Positions 12,661 through 25,200 of a stretch of 64,000 bases of DNA are shown piece after piece. This DNA is from Larus michahellis (lineage: Eukaryota > Chordata > Aves > Charadriiformes > Laridae), in assembly GCF_964199755.1 (NCBI RefSeq), contig NC_133901.1, positions 5,062,016 through 5,126,015 on the forward strand, read 5' to 3'. A program made the translations under genes and the position numbers. Below the pieces are notes generated by a model. That model worked only from the letters and a program-made list of their open reading frames with translations. It was not told where the DNA came from and did no database searches. Each line of letters starts with the position of its first letter. Position 1 is the first letter of the stretch.

Positions 12661-13500
12661 CAAAGCTGCCTCTGGATGTGACCCAAAGGCAATAAAACGG
12701 GTGCGCAAATTACCCCGGCCGCAGAGAAAGCCTCACTCTCCGTACGGCGTCTTTAAATTACTTCCAGTGACGTGACAGCACGCTCAGCCCTTCAAAAAAA
12801 AAAGCAAAAACCCAACGATAAACTTTAACCCATTGCTTTTATCACGTAGCATTAGATTTAGGAACACCACCAATTACAGTAGACACTACGTATAGTAGGC
12901 AACAAGCATGGCGATTCTGCGTGACAGCAGCATTATGCATAGTTCTTACAGTGTATTAATCAGTAACTTATTAGAAATAATGCAAGCGCTGATGTTTGCA
13001 AATAACGTAAATGATGCCCATCGTGAAAGGTTAGGATTCATGCTACAGGGTGCAGTCCCCCAGGGTTAAGGGGTTGGATGCTGTTTAGGATTCCTGGCAT
13101 TTGTGTATTTCGCGCGCTCGGGCAATGAGAAGATGGAAGAACACTTTGGAGCAGCTTCCTGACAGGAGCCCTGGAGAAAAGCCACACAACCCTACGGCAC
13201 TGGCCAAAGCGCTGAGAGGGATGCGGCGTGTGCTGCTGCCCCGAGAGCAGTGACACCGGCGTCACTACTGCGCTGTACCGGGGACCGGCAGCGATGCCCT
13301 CACCGGGGTCGCCCGCCCCCACGGCAGCGCTCGGTCACGCGCGTGGAGACCCGCGTTTGTCATCTGCGTGTTTCAACTCTGCATCGCATGGCGTTCCCGG
13401 GGTGACCACGGGATGAGTCTCTCTGGCTGAGCTGCTCTGTTTGCCCTGGCAAGGAACGCCCTGTGCTTTTGTTACCCTCACGTGCCCCTGTTACCCTCAG

Positions 13501-13570
13501 ACGTATTCAAAGATCATCTGAACGTGGCCAAGAGAAAGTACAAGCAAGCTCCAGGCCGGCAAGCTCCCAG
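13501..13570 (+). other. Exon-like segment of unknown status
   Basis: A 70-base stretch is preceded by a pyrimidine-rich tract ending in cag and followed by gtgagg, a good donor. One frame is stop-free and lysine/arginine-rich (it contains VFKDHLNVAKRKYKQ). The upstream tract contains a small direct repeat of ttaccctca. I recognise no homologue. It could be an exon of an unannotated transcript or chance splice-like sequence. Confidence 0.2.
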
Positions 13571-15597
13571 GTGAGGATGAGGATGGCAGGGCTGGCGCTG
13601 CAGGGAAGATGCCCGTGGGCCAGCTGCCATCTCCCCTTTGCCCTTGGTATCTCTGTGCCCTTGGTCAAATCCCTTAACTGCTGCCTGGCGAGGCTCGACA
13701 GCCACGGGACGGGTTGGTGGTGCTCCTGAGCCGTGCTGCGTTGATATCTGCACCCTGCGGTCCCACAACCGGCCGTCAAACACGCAAGAGAGATTAGACG
13801 GGATGATCATTGATCCTGGTGGAGTCGGGCATGGTGCTCTGGCGTGTGGGAAGCGTTGTGCTTCAGTTTTCCAAGCGGACAGTCAAGGTGTGATGCTCTG
13901 AGAGCCCCTTTGGGAAGTGACTGCAGCGGGAGGCAGATTTACATACCGACCCTTCCCATCCCAGAGCCTCGGGACCAGCCCCGAGCTGGCCTCTGCCAAC
14001 GGCACGTCCCCATCCAGCCCCCCCGTTCCGAAAAACATGGGCTTGAATCTGTTAGAGTCACTGAGAGCTAAATATGTGCTTAAACTGCTGGGGGACAAGG
14101 AGGGTTTCACAGCCCAGCTGGCATCACCGGGAGCAAGAGGCGAGGAAACCCCGGATACCCGCTGGCAGCATCCCACCCCGCAGGGAGGGTCAGAGGGGCC
14201 GGGAAGGGATGGGCAAGTCCCAGGACAGCTTCACGCCTTTCGCCAGCAGACCTGGCTGTGGGAGGCTGGTGGCCACGGGACTTCCAGCCTTCGGAATCCA
14301 AAGTTTCCATGGAAGTGGCCGGCCCGTTCCTGGAGAGGCGATCGATGCTCACCCTGCCTCCCCACCGCTGCCCCAGCCTCTCCGCACCCCCTCCCCGAGA
14401 AGCCGGACCAAGGGAGGGCTCTGCGCTGTGAGCAGCAGCGGGGAGGACACCACAGGCCAGGGCAAGGCCACCCTGCTCCCTCCTTTCGGTATGTAGCTGG
14501 CCTTTGTCCCCTCAAACCGCCTCCGGTGGGCTGGGAAGAGCAGGGGGGAAAAGCAGCATCCTCCCTCAGCCAGGCACCTGCGATGGGATGGAGATCCCGG
14601 AGGGGGTCATCGATCCCGGCCAGGAGTTTCGCGGTGCCCGAGGGTTTCAGTTTGGGATGCTGGGTCAGGGCTCCGTCTTTTTTTTTTTTTCCCCACATCA
14701 AACTTGAGCAGGTTGTTAATTGCCTGACCCCGCCAGCCCCCCGCGCGGAGGCATTTAACCACGGCGCAAAGAACCGGTGCTTGTAAATGCCTGGGTATCC
14801 ACACAGCGCGAGCAAACAAATGCGACGGGCAAAGATCTCGGCTGGAAGGACAAATATTGGGGAAAAAAACTTCAAAAAGCTCAGCCTCGGGGCCCTCCCC
14901 CTTGCAGCTACGCCAGCCCACGAGGAATGTAGGCGCTGCGGCTGGAATCAATGCCTGCATTAAAGCGATGAACTTTTCTCCTCCAGTTAAAGTTTTACTT
15001 TACTGGAAGAGACCAGTGCAAAGATTAGTGGTCCTGCTCATCTTTTTTTTTTCCTTTTTCCCCTTCCTCTGTAGAAAGTACATTTTGTGCCCATGTGAAG
15101 CCTGGCTGACTGAGAGCATCACCCAATGAGTCGCCGTTAACTTCGCTGCCGGACCCGTCAGGAGTTTATCTGGGGGGTAATGAGCATTAATCACCTTCCC
15201 TGGGCTGATTCAGACTTTGACGTCTCTGCTACGGATGCCACCGCCCGCCCTGGCCCGGCGGCTCCTCTGGCTGATGATGTCAAGGACGGCGAAGCCCGAG
15301 CGGGACCAGCTCAGACCAGCTTGGGCAGATGGGCAAAGTTCACCAGGAGCGCGCGAGCCCAGCCATAGGGCTGCGCTATTCGCCAGCATCGGCAACAGCT
15401 GACAGCCCGGCAATCAGCTGGCGGTGCCAAAAGGCTCAGCGTTGCGCCGTTTGTGGGCTTTTTAAGGAAAATGTTGTGGTGTTGTAATGTTCTGGGTAAT
15501 TTTGCCACGTTGTGGCTCCATAAAGGCATGCAGCCGTCTCCTCTGAGTGCTCAGGATGTATACGCACAGGGGTGTACGAGCATTACAGCTACGCAGG

Positions 15598-15690
15598 TAT
15601 GTATGTACATATATATAGAGAGAGAGACCTTTACACATATTTATTTATATATGTTTGGCTGTGTATGTTATATACACACAAAAATATAGT
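15598..15690. repeat. AT/GT/AG simple-repeat patch
   Basis: Short runs of tatg, atat, ag and tata units make an impure microsatellite about 0.6 kb upstream of the SLC2A2 start codon. Confidence 0.75.
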
Positions 15691-16252
15691 TTAAAGCAGG
15701 TGCCAAGTAAACACTAAATAAAACACTCGGTCATTTTCCAGCTTCTTTGCTGCATATGCTGGAAAGGTTCCTTCTTGCGAATTCAGCAAGGGGTTCGCGT
15801 TGGAGCACATCAACCCGGCACAGAAGCCAAGAAAGGTGTTGAACATCTCGAAATAGGCTGTAGCGTGTTCCCAGGTCCCTGGAATGTCGCGTCGTGGACT
15901 GTTCAATGGAGGGAAGCCCCAAATCAGCCTTTCAGCTGGATCATTTGGATTTCCGAGGTCCGCTCCATGCCTTTGCCGGTCTCCCGTTGTTTCGTTTGTT
16001 CCCCCAAATACAGGGATTGGTAGCGGCTGCTCTGACCCGAGCGGTGGCCAAATAACGCGGGGAAGGCTTGGGTTTCTCATTAACTCCAGAGTTGATATAG
16101 TCCCATCTCTCGGCGCACCAGCCAGACAGTTTTCCCGTTCCCTCTTGTCTCCATCCCAGCCCTGCTGTCCCTCTGTCCCTGCCCAAGCTCCCACCTCACT
16201 CCGCAGCCCAGGACAGTGACCGCTCCCGGGAGGACAACGGAGGAGCTGCCAG

Positions 16253-19200
16253 ATGGACAAGAAAAGCAAAATGCAAGAGGAGAAGGTAACTACGGCTCGG
16301 TGGTATTTTTACACTAGAATTTCTGTGGGAGCCCAGCACCGAGCAAGGGTATTTATTGCTTGCCAAGACCAAAACCAACACAAAAAAATCCCCTCCCTTA
16401 AGTAATTGCTCTTTGATGACTGCCCTTTTGCAGGGGCAAAGGGGTCAAGGGATTATTTTTTATTTTTAAGAGCTCAGATAATTTTGACTGTGATGGAAGG
16501 AAATAATACTTTTGAAAGAGCACTGCCGAAAAACACCATTTTGGTCATTTTTCCTAGCTGTTCTGCTCAGCGGAGGTGCTGAGATGGGATGGGACAGGGC
16601 AGCGGGGAGAGCCCCGGCACAGATTGCCCTTTGTGGGGCAACATGGCTCTGTCCTGGGGGCCTGATCCTGCCCATCCCTGGAGGCTTCGCCTTCTTCGGA
16701 GCCAGTCAGAGCGCCTGTGCTGCTGCAGCAGCATCCCTGGGTGCCACCGTCCCGGGCAGCGGGGTCCCTTGGGACGGGGATGGGGTCCCTCGGGACAGGG
16801 ATGGGGTTTGGGGAGGGCTGGGACAGCGGGATGAGGCTGTTCTCTGCTTCCTCCCCCAGCACCTCACAGGAACGCTGGTCCTCTCCGTCTTCACCGCGGT
16901 GTTGGGCTTCTTCCAGTACGGCTACAGCCTGGGTGTCATTAATGCTCCCCAAAAGGTAAGACGAGCCCTCCCCAAGCCATGCACAGCCGAGGGACGAGGG
17001 CTTTGGGGCAGCCAGGGCTGGTTTGTCCCTCGCAGAAGGGACCTTCCCCAGCCGCTACCTCCCGTGGTACAAAGCCCCCACGATAAGGCAGCGGGGTGAG
17101 AAAACATTGAAGATACCCCCTCCTCACTGCCACCCCCCGCAGCGAAAGGAGCGGGGCTCTGCACGCCGTGCTGCCGTTCCCCCCTGCAACGCTGTCCCTG
17201 TGCCCGGACCGAGGGACGGCACCTCTCCGCGGGTGCCGAATCCGGGCACCGCGTGCACCCCGTCCCCGGGAGGAGGCGTCGAATGAGGGGGGGATGCTCC
17301 GCGCCTGCCCTCGCGGTCCCTCCCCGCTGGGGGTCCAGCTGTTGGGGAGCTGTGGGGGACCCCGAGATTCCAGCCCTGCAGAGCCTGTGGTGAAAAAGCT
17401 TTTCCTGGGGCAGGAAAAAAAAAAAAAGAAACCAAAACAGGGTTTGGGGGTGGTTATAGATTTGAGCTGACGGCGGTTTTCCTCTTTGCCCGTCACAGGT
17501 GATAGAAGCCCACTATGGGCGTGTGCTGGGCATCGCCCCCCTGGACAGACATGCCATCAACACCTCCGGGGAGGACGGCACCAGCGCCGTCCCTGGCACG
17601 GAGCCCTGGGGTGGCACCGAGGGCACGCTGGCACCCCCGGCTGACGCGGGCGAGGATCTCGGCACCTCCCCGCACCTCATCCTCACCATGTACTGGTCCC
17701 TCTCCGTCTCGGTGTTCGCCATCGGCGGCATGGTCTCCTCCTTCACCGTGGGGTGGATCGGTGACCGGCTGGGGAGGTGAGGGGACCTTGTGTGCTCTGA
17801 CTCGCGTGCCAAAGCCCAAGCCTTTCTGTTTCATTTTTGCCCTGGAACCGTTTCTTCCCCGCAGAAATACAATTTGTGTTATTTTCCACAATCTAATGAA
17901 AAAAAAAGACATAACCTCAAGCCTCCAAAATACTGTTCCAAGCATCACAGAGGTCTGGCTTATTAAAACCCTCAATTATACATCAGACATTTTATTGCAA
18001 CTTTTTGCAGTTCAGACAAGCAGCTGATGAGCAGCCTCGACTAACTTCCAAATTCCCCCCTTTCTTTCCATGGCAAAGGGGAGAAGAGGGCATCTGCATG
18101 GCATTGGCACAGGCTGTATAATATTCTTTTAGCTACTCCGATTGCAGCCCTGTCTGATGTTTTTCCAGTGCCTACAACCATTATTTTTTCCCGTGTAGTG
18201 CTGATTAAGTCACTTAGTAGCTCTGACTGTATGTCGCGATGGCTGCTTTGGCTGCGAGAGGAGTCAGAACGAGCTGTGCTGCTGCTGCCTTGCAGGGTGA
18301 AAGCCATGCTGGTGGTGAACGTCCTCTCCATCGCCGGGAACCTCCTCATGGGGCTGGCGAAATTCGGGCCATCTCACATCCTCATCATCGCCGGGAGAGC
18401 CGTCACGGGGCTGTACTGTGGTAAGTCCCGGCAGGGTTATCTGTCCCTTGGCTGGCCGCTGCGTGCTGCAACGCTCCAGGGCTGCCGTCAGAATTTCTTC
18501 TATTTTAAAATCTTTTTTTTTTTCAGTTCAGAAGTGGTTTCAGAGGTGGGAGTTTCCCTCTTCCCCCTGTGTCTGTCCTTCTCAATCCAGGATCTTTCCC
18601 ATTTGGGTCGGTTCTATCATGAAATCGTTTTATTTTACATATCCTAGAAAGGAGCAACTCCCTCTTTTCTATCTCAAGGCTCGGTCTTGGTGGTGGCGGC
18701 TGTAACAGTATGTTATCAGCCATGCTGTTTAATAGGTTCCCTAGACAACAGTACTATCTAGCACACAGTACAGGAGTACTGTACATAGCAGGGATAAGAT
18801 AGTAGGCAAATAATATGCAATCACATAAGAATTAGCATAGAAATAACAGCTCATTATCACTGTTTCTGGTATGCAAATACAACACTCCACTCTGCAGGTT
18901 CAAGGCAAGTTTTAAGAAAGCTCTTTGCTCTGTGATAACTTCTCCCAGGGGATGATCTCTGCTCCATGCTCCTACGTGTGTGTTCAAGTGTAAAGGCTTC
19001 CCAGCTCGGGAATCTGGGGATATCCTGGCACCTTTGCAGGGTGCGGGTGGTTCCCAGGCAGGCACGAGGGACATGGTGGGATGTGGGATGCAGCACACGG
19101 GCTCCATCTTCCTTTCCTATTTGGGAATTGGTTTTTGCTGGTTGCTGAGCTGTGGTCTAGAGAGGTGACAACCATGTGTGCCTGGTGCAGGGCTCTCCTC

Positions 19201-22200
19201 CGGACTCGTGCCCATGTACGTCAGCGAGGTCTCTCCCACGGCCCTTCGAGGAGCACTGGGGACATTGCACCAGCTCGCTATCGTCACGGGAATCCTCATC
19301 AGCCAGGTAAGAAAGAAAGCACACGAGTCCAGAAAGGATATTTCAGAGACTAGAGATGCCCCAGGGATATGCTGAGGTATCACTCACCATTCCTCCCCGA
19401 AACTGAAGGAGAGTGGGAAGCCATCTGCTCTAATGGGGTTAAACTCCTACCTTGAGTCAGAGGTGTCCTTAACAAAGATGACTTCTCATGAAATAAAAAG
19501 TACTTCTGCAAACAATTTCTCCCCTCCACTGCAAAGTTTTTGCAGCCATTTCATCCGAGTCAGGCTGGATCCTGAGTATGAGATCCCTGATATTCAGGTA
19601 CTCAGAAAAGGCTTCATCAAGAAGCAGGGAGTCCAACACAGAATCATGGAATCATAGAACCACAGGGTTGTCAGGGACCTCTGGAGATCATCTCGTCCAA
19701 CCCCCTGCCAGAGCAGGGTCACCCAGAGCAGGTGGCACAGGAACGCGTCCAGGTGGGGTTTGGAATGTCTCCAGAGACGGAGACCCCACCACCTCTCTGG
19801 GCAGCCTGTGCCAAGGCTCTGCCACCCTCAAAGGAAAGAAGTTCCTCCTCATGTTTAGGTGGAACTTCTGATGCTCAAGTTTGTGCCCGTTACCTCTTGT
19901 CCTGTCCCCAGGCACCACTGAAAAGAGCCTGGCCCCATCCTCCTGGCACCCACCCTTTCAGTATTGATAAGTGTTGATAAGATCCCCCCTCAGCCGTCTT
20001 TTTTCCAGACTGAAGAGACCCAAATGCCTCAGCCTTTCTTCATAAGAGAGGTGTTCCAGTCCCCTCAGCATCTTCCATCAGCATTGCCCACCAAGGCAGG
20101 AGTCCCAGCTACATGACAGGTTGGCACATAAATGTACTGAGAACCAACACATCCAGAAAAACTTAACGTAATCACAAAGTTCCTCTAATCTGACTTAACC
20201 AAAGACTAGGGACAGACCATGGGGGAAAAAAAACCTTGCAAGGTAGATCCTGCCAGCTCCACTGGCTGTGGGAATACAAAAAATGCATCGCCAATTGTAG
20301 AAGGAAAAAGGTCGCAAGGACTCACAACCCCTCTGGAGGACCTTTTTCAATGCCACAATGACACACTGAAGCAGAGCTCCAGTTAGCCTATTTGCTGAGC
20401 TGCAGCCCTGGTGTTCAGACTGTGCTGGTTAGTGGCCAGGCAGCTGGGGCATCCCACACCACGTGGACCTCCACCCAAGCTCCGCACCTTTGTGGAAGTG
20501 CTTAGGACACATATGCCCATAAAAACCCATACCCTAAAAACGCAGGATAGCAAGGTCCGAGGAGAAAACACTTAATCGGGATGCCTCTATTTGCTGAGTG
20601 CTTCTGGCCAGGCACATATCTCCTGCCAGTGGCACATCCCAGTGAGGACCGAGTCACCCCAGGGTGGGGAACAGGCTTGCAGAGGGCTGTCCCAAAGCCT
20701 CACTCATGACATTTTACGCCATCTGTTCATTCCCTCCTTGTAAATGTGCGTCATAACTAAAGAAATCAAATTGCGAGGACTGAGAATTGGTATTTGCTTC
20801 TAGTTTTCTTCCAGGTCGCCACTTAGAAATGCCATAGTGGTCCATCGCTTTCTTCTTCTAGGGTGCAAAATAAGCCATTCACACGTGCCTCAATTATTCC
20901 AGGTCCTCGGACTAGACTTTCTCCTGGGCAATGACGAGATGTGGCCCCTGCTCCTCGGTCTGTCCGGCGTGGCTGCCCTCCTGCAGTTCTTCCTGCTCTT
21001 ACTGTGCCCCGAGAGCCCACGATACCTTTACATCAAACTGGGGAAGGTGGAAGAAGCTAAAAAAAGTAAGACACACATTCTGGGCTTGTCTGGAGTTGCT
21101 TTTATACTATACATAGTATTAAACACAGAAGGACGAGGCTTGAGCGTGGTGTCTCAGCGCTTTCACAGAACTAACGTGCAGCCGCCCCTTGCCAAGCAGA
21201 CACATTTTTGGGGCTTGATGTGCCATAGGAGTCCTCAGAGCAAGAGGATGTGACTGTCCATGTGGTTGGCTTACCCTGGGTTTTGGCTAGAGAGATCCTT
21301 GTCCTTACTCTGCTCCTCATCTACCATGAAAATAAAATGCCAATCTTTTCTTTCTCTTAAGGTTTGAAAAGGCTCAGAGGAAACTGTGACCCGATGAAAG
21401 AGATTGCTGAGATGGAAAAGGAAAAGCAAGAAGCTGCTAGTGAAAAGAAAGTCTCCATAAGGCAGCTTTTCACCTCTTCGAAGTACAGGCAGGCTGTTAT
21501 CGTAGCGCTGATGGTGCAGATATCTCAGCAGTTCTCAGGAATCAACGCGGTGAGTCTCCCAAAACGTTTGCCTATAAAGAAATCCACACTGAGCATGAAA
21601 AGGCAATGCTGGCTCCATCCAAGCCATGTAGGGGTGAAGAGAAGTCTCTCCCGTGACTGCAGTAGGCTCCTCGGCCACCATCATCAGTGATGAAGGTGGA
21701 CATCACCACTGAGCCAGGCTGCGGGAGGGCAGGAGGGGAGAAGGATGCGAGGGAGTTCAGTATGAAACCAGCTGGCACAGCGAGTCGTAGAATCATCATA
21801 AAATTGTCTGGGTTGGAAGGGGCCTTTCAGATCATCGAGTCCAACCATCAACCATCAGAGTTCACACTGAGCTCTCCCGTGACCCTTCTCAAACCTGGGT
21901 ATGTCAGCAGTTTGCTCTCTACCTGCTCACCCCAGGAGCCACGCAATCACCCTCTTTTAGCAATTTTTAGCTGAACAGTTTTTGCAGCATCTCCTGGGAT
22001 ACCAGAAATTACCATTTTATATCTAGAAGCACGGAGCCGCCTTTTCAAAATTGGCTAAGACTCGGATTTTTGGAAGCCTGGTGGCAATTTGACAAAGGCT
22101 GAGGCCTCTGTCCCACCACCTTTCAAAACTCTGAGAGCGTTCCCGCACCGCAGCGCGGGGCAGCCTGCAGGGATGCTCAGCCTTGCAGGGCTGAGCCGGG

Positions 22201-25200
22201 GATGAGCAGCCCGTGGAGCCCGACTGCCCCAGCTCGATGCTGTGCCCAGCCCCATCCACCAGCCGTGGGGTCAGCCACCCATTTACCTCCTGCCCTGAAC
22301 TTCCACGAGATAGGAATTGCCTTATTTGTTGAGAGAAGGGAAAGACTTGAGTCATTCCAACGTAGCAATATTTTAAAATTCATTTAAAACTCAGTCATGT
22401 TCAGGTATTTGTCTCCAGCGCTCGGCGCTTGTGATCTGGCGTTCAAGATTAAACACGGGACTACATGCCAAAAAAAAAACAGCTTAAAATGTGCAAATGC
22501 AATAGCTCTGGAGGGGAATTTCAATAGGAATTCTAACTCCCTCAGGCTCCTTTGAAAGTTTCAGCTTTAATTATTACAAGAAGCCATTAAAAAGTTGGAA
22601 AAGTAATCATAATTAAATTACTTCACATCTCAGCCAAGCAAGTGCAAGGCTTCCCTCAAGAGAACAAAAAGTTCCACCAGCCCTGTTACCTAATCCTTCA
22701 TCCTCATGTATTTTGATAGATCTTTTACTACTCTACAAACATTTTCGAGAGAGCTGGAGTTGACCAACCAGTTTACGCAACGATTGGCGTTGGAGTGGTG
22801 AACACAGTCTTCACTGTTATCTCCGTAAGTAAATGTTCCTGCCCCTTAGGCTACAAAAACACGTAAGCTAGAATGTGGTTTGGAAATTTGATTTTTATCC
22901 TGGAGCTGGGGCTGGGATATGCGATTTTGCAGGGCTGACCCTGCGCGCCTTGCAGGAAAAAATCATTCCCTGGGCAAGTCTCGTTTGAAAAATCAAGCCT
23001 TGAAATACAGCCTGTTGCTATCAAACAGCACCGCTGAATGCCTCGTGAGTGAAAACTGCATCACCGTGTTTGGGGAAGCTCTGGTAGTTCAGCGTGTCCC
23101 CTCAAAATAAAAGCTGCCTTTGAGACTGAAATTCTGCGGGTCCTATTCCCCCTGGCGTTGCGATGGGGAAGCCAGTAGCTCACAATCTCCCTCTTACCTG
23201 TTATCTTTCAAATTGTTTTCCGTATGTACATAGTGCCTGCACGAGTGATATCCAGAGGCTATTCCACAGTAATAAATTAATCTAGCACCTATCCTCATCG
23301 TATTTGCGCAGTGCTCCGCAGCAATAAAAGGATGGTTCCGTTTTCACAGCCTTTCCTTTCATTGTCTCTCTCCTGAGAGTATTAACACAATTCCTATCAG
23401 CAGGCAATTATTTTTTTTTTAATGTGGCCATTAATATAAGATCAGGAAATGCCAAGCCCATTTCCCTCACATCTCTAGAGAGACTTAGGGAGGAAAGGAC
23501 TTCTACCCACCACGAAGCAGGACTAGCTACAGGGTAGAAATACACAGCTCTGAGAGATCTTAGTCCAGCGTGCATGAGACAGGAGGTCTTGGGGCGAACC
23601 TGCTTTAGAAGTAGGTCATCCCAGGTCCCATACAGAGGAGAAAAGATGATGTTTATTGTGAAACGAGGCACGGAGGCATGCAGTTGGAAGAGGTCTTTCT
23701 CCAGCTTGGAGGGTCTCCTGCAGTTTGATCTCCACCTTGGGGCTGTGGTACTTGCAGCCTGGGGCATTTGATCTTTGCTTCTTTTGGCCAGGAGCACTTA
23801 AAGATTACCTGCATCTGTCAATAAATGACTGACCCCGATCAAAAGGCAGAAGCATCGACGGCTGGGTGGACCTTGGCAAGGGGAGAAGGGAGCGCAGAGG
23901 CTCGCCCTCTGCGGCTTCACGAGTCTGCAGGATGAACTGCCTCCAGGAAAACAGATGGTCTCTCGGAAGCATAAATCACTTGCTGTAACGGCAGGAAAGA
24001 TTGAGCTGATGGCCAAAGGTGTCCTTTTGAGCAGAGGGGAAGGAGCAGGCAGCCTCAGAGGCCAGGGCACGGTATGTTAGGGCAGGCCAGATGCACTGTC
24101 CTCTGGAGTTACCTACACCTCCCCATTGGGTGAAGTGGTTGGTACAGCCTTAGATGTCAAAAGTTGGGTGAGATGGCTGGAGTTCACTAAGAGGAGCGGA
24201 GAAGGAGCAAGCTAAGCCTTGTGGCTACCAGGGAAGCAGAAGGAGTCTGGGAGAAACTGGAGGAAAAAATCCTGACTCCAGCTGCTACACAACTACCCCT
24301 GCCCTAGGACTGGCAAGGTGCAATGGCCGGTGAGGTGACTTGATACATGCTGCATTTTCAAGGTTGCTTCCAAACTAATGCAGACCTAGCAAATTTATTT
24401 AAAAAAAAAAAAAAAAGAGAGAGAAAAAATGTCCATAGTCAGCAATATATGTGTAGGAGCAGTGGGAAGTCCTGAGAGCTTGGCAATGCATGAGCTGTGA
24501 GTATATGTGGGTTTGTCCTGCCCTTGGCAGGGCAACTGCTCAGTCTGGCTCCCTAACAGCCACCAGCAGAGTCTCTGACACTTGGAAACCAGCACATAAA
24601 TCTCCACCGCGAGAGCTAAAAGGGCAGAAGCGCAGCGTGGTAGCGGTGACAGGCTGCTCATTGCTGATGGACCTGATTGAACCTCCTGAGAACGGCGATG
24701 CTGGAGACTGAGCTGCTGCACATGTTTCTACAGGTCTTTCTGGTGGAGAAGACAGGCAGGCGGTCCCTGTTCCTGGCTGGTTTGATGGGCATGTTAATAA
24801 GCGCCGTGGCCATGACAGTTGGACTTGTGCTCCTGGTAAGGATTTCTCTCCATTTTTTTCTCTATGGTTTGCAAACAAGAGAAGACCAACCACCCTTTAA
24901 AAGTTAATGTTTTGCATTTTCATCTCAAAGAAGTTCAGAAAACGTTTGTCCTTAGAAGGGACAGTTCAAAGTGGCCATAGCTGGAGCCATCTCTGGTTAC
25001 GGCAGTGCCTGAGGACATTGCACTCTTTGGCCCCTGAGATACCCCAGTGCTGCTGGAAATGATGTGTGTCCCCTGTCCCCTCCCTGAGCCCACTGACAAC
25101 CTCAGCTCCTTACACAGCAACTGCACTATTCGCACAGCATAGTCCCATGCCTGCTAAGAAAACCCAGGGCATACCTCCACGTGCCCTAAACCCTCAACCT

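Larger units (their letters stand above)
11100..16252. other. TNIK-SLC2A2 intergenic region
   Basis: I recognise no protein-coding gene here. The region holds poly-T at 12609-12653, a GC-rich stretch at about 13.1-14.9 kb containing long but compositionally unconvincing open frames on both strands, a purine/AT dinucleotide patch at 15598-15690, and an exon-like segment at 13501-13570. The part just before 16253 must contain the SLC2A2 5' UTR and promoter, but I see no clear TATA box or CpG island there. That agrees with a tissue-restricted gene, though it is negative evidence only. Confidence 0.6.

Noticed and set aside
15691-16269. 192-codon minus-strand frame opposite the SLC2A2 start
   Set aside because: No recognisable domain. 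It overlaps the SLC2A2 start codon in antisense and has no supporting signal.
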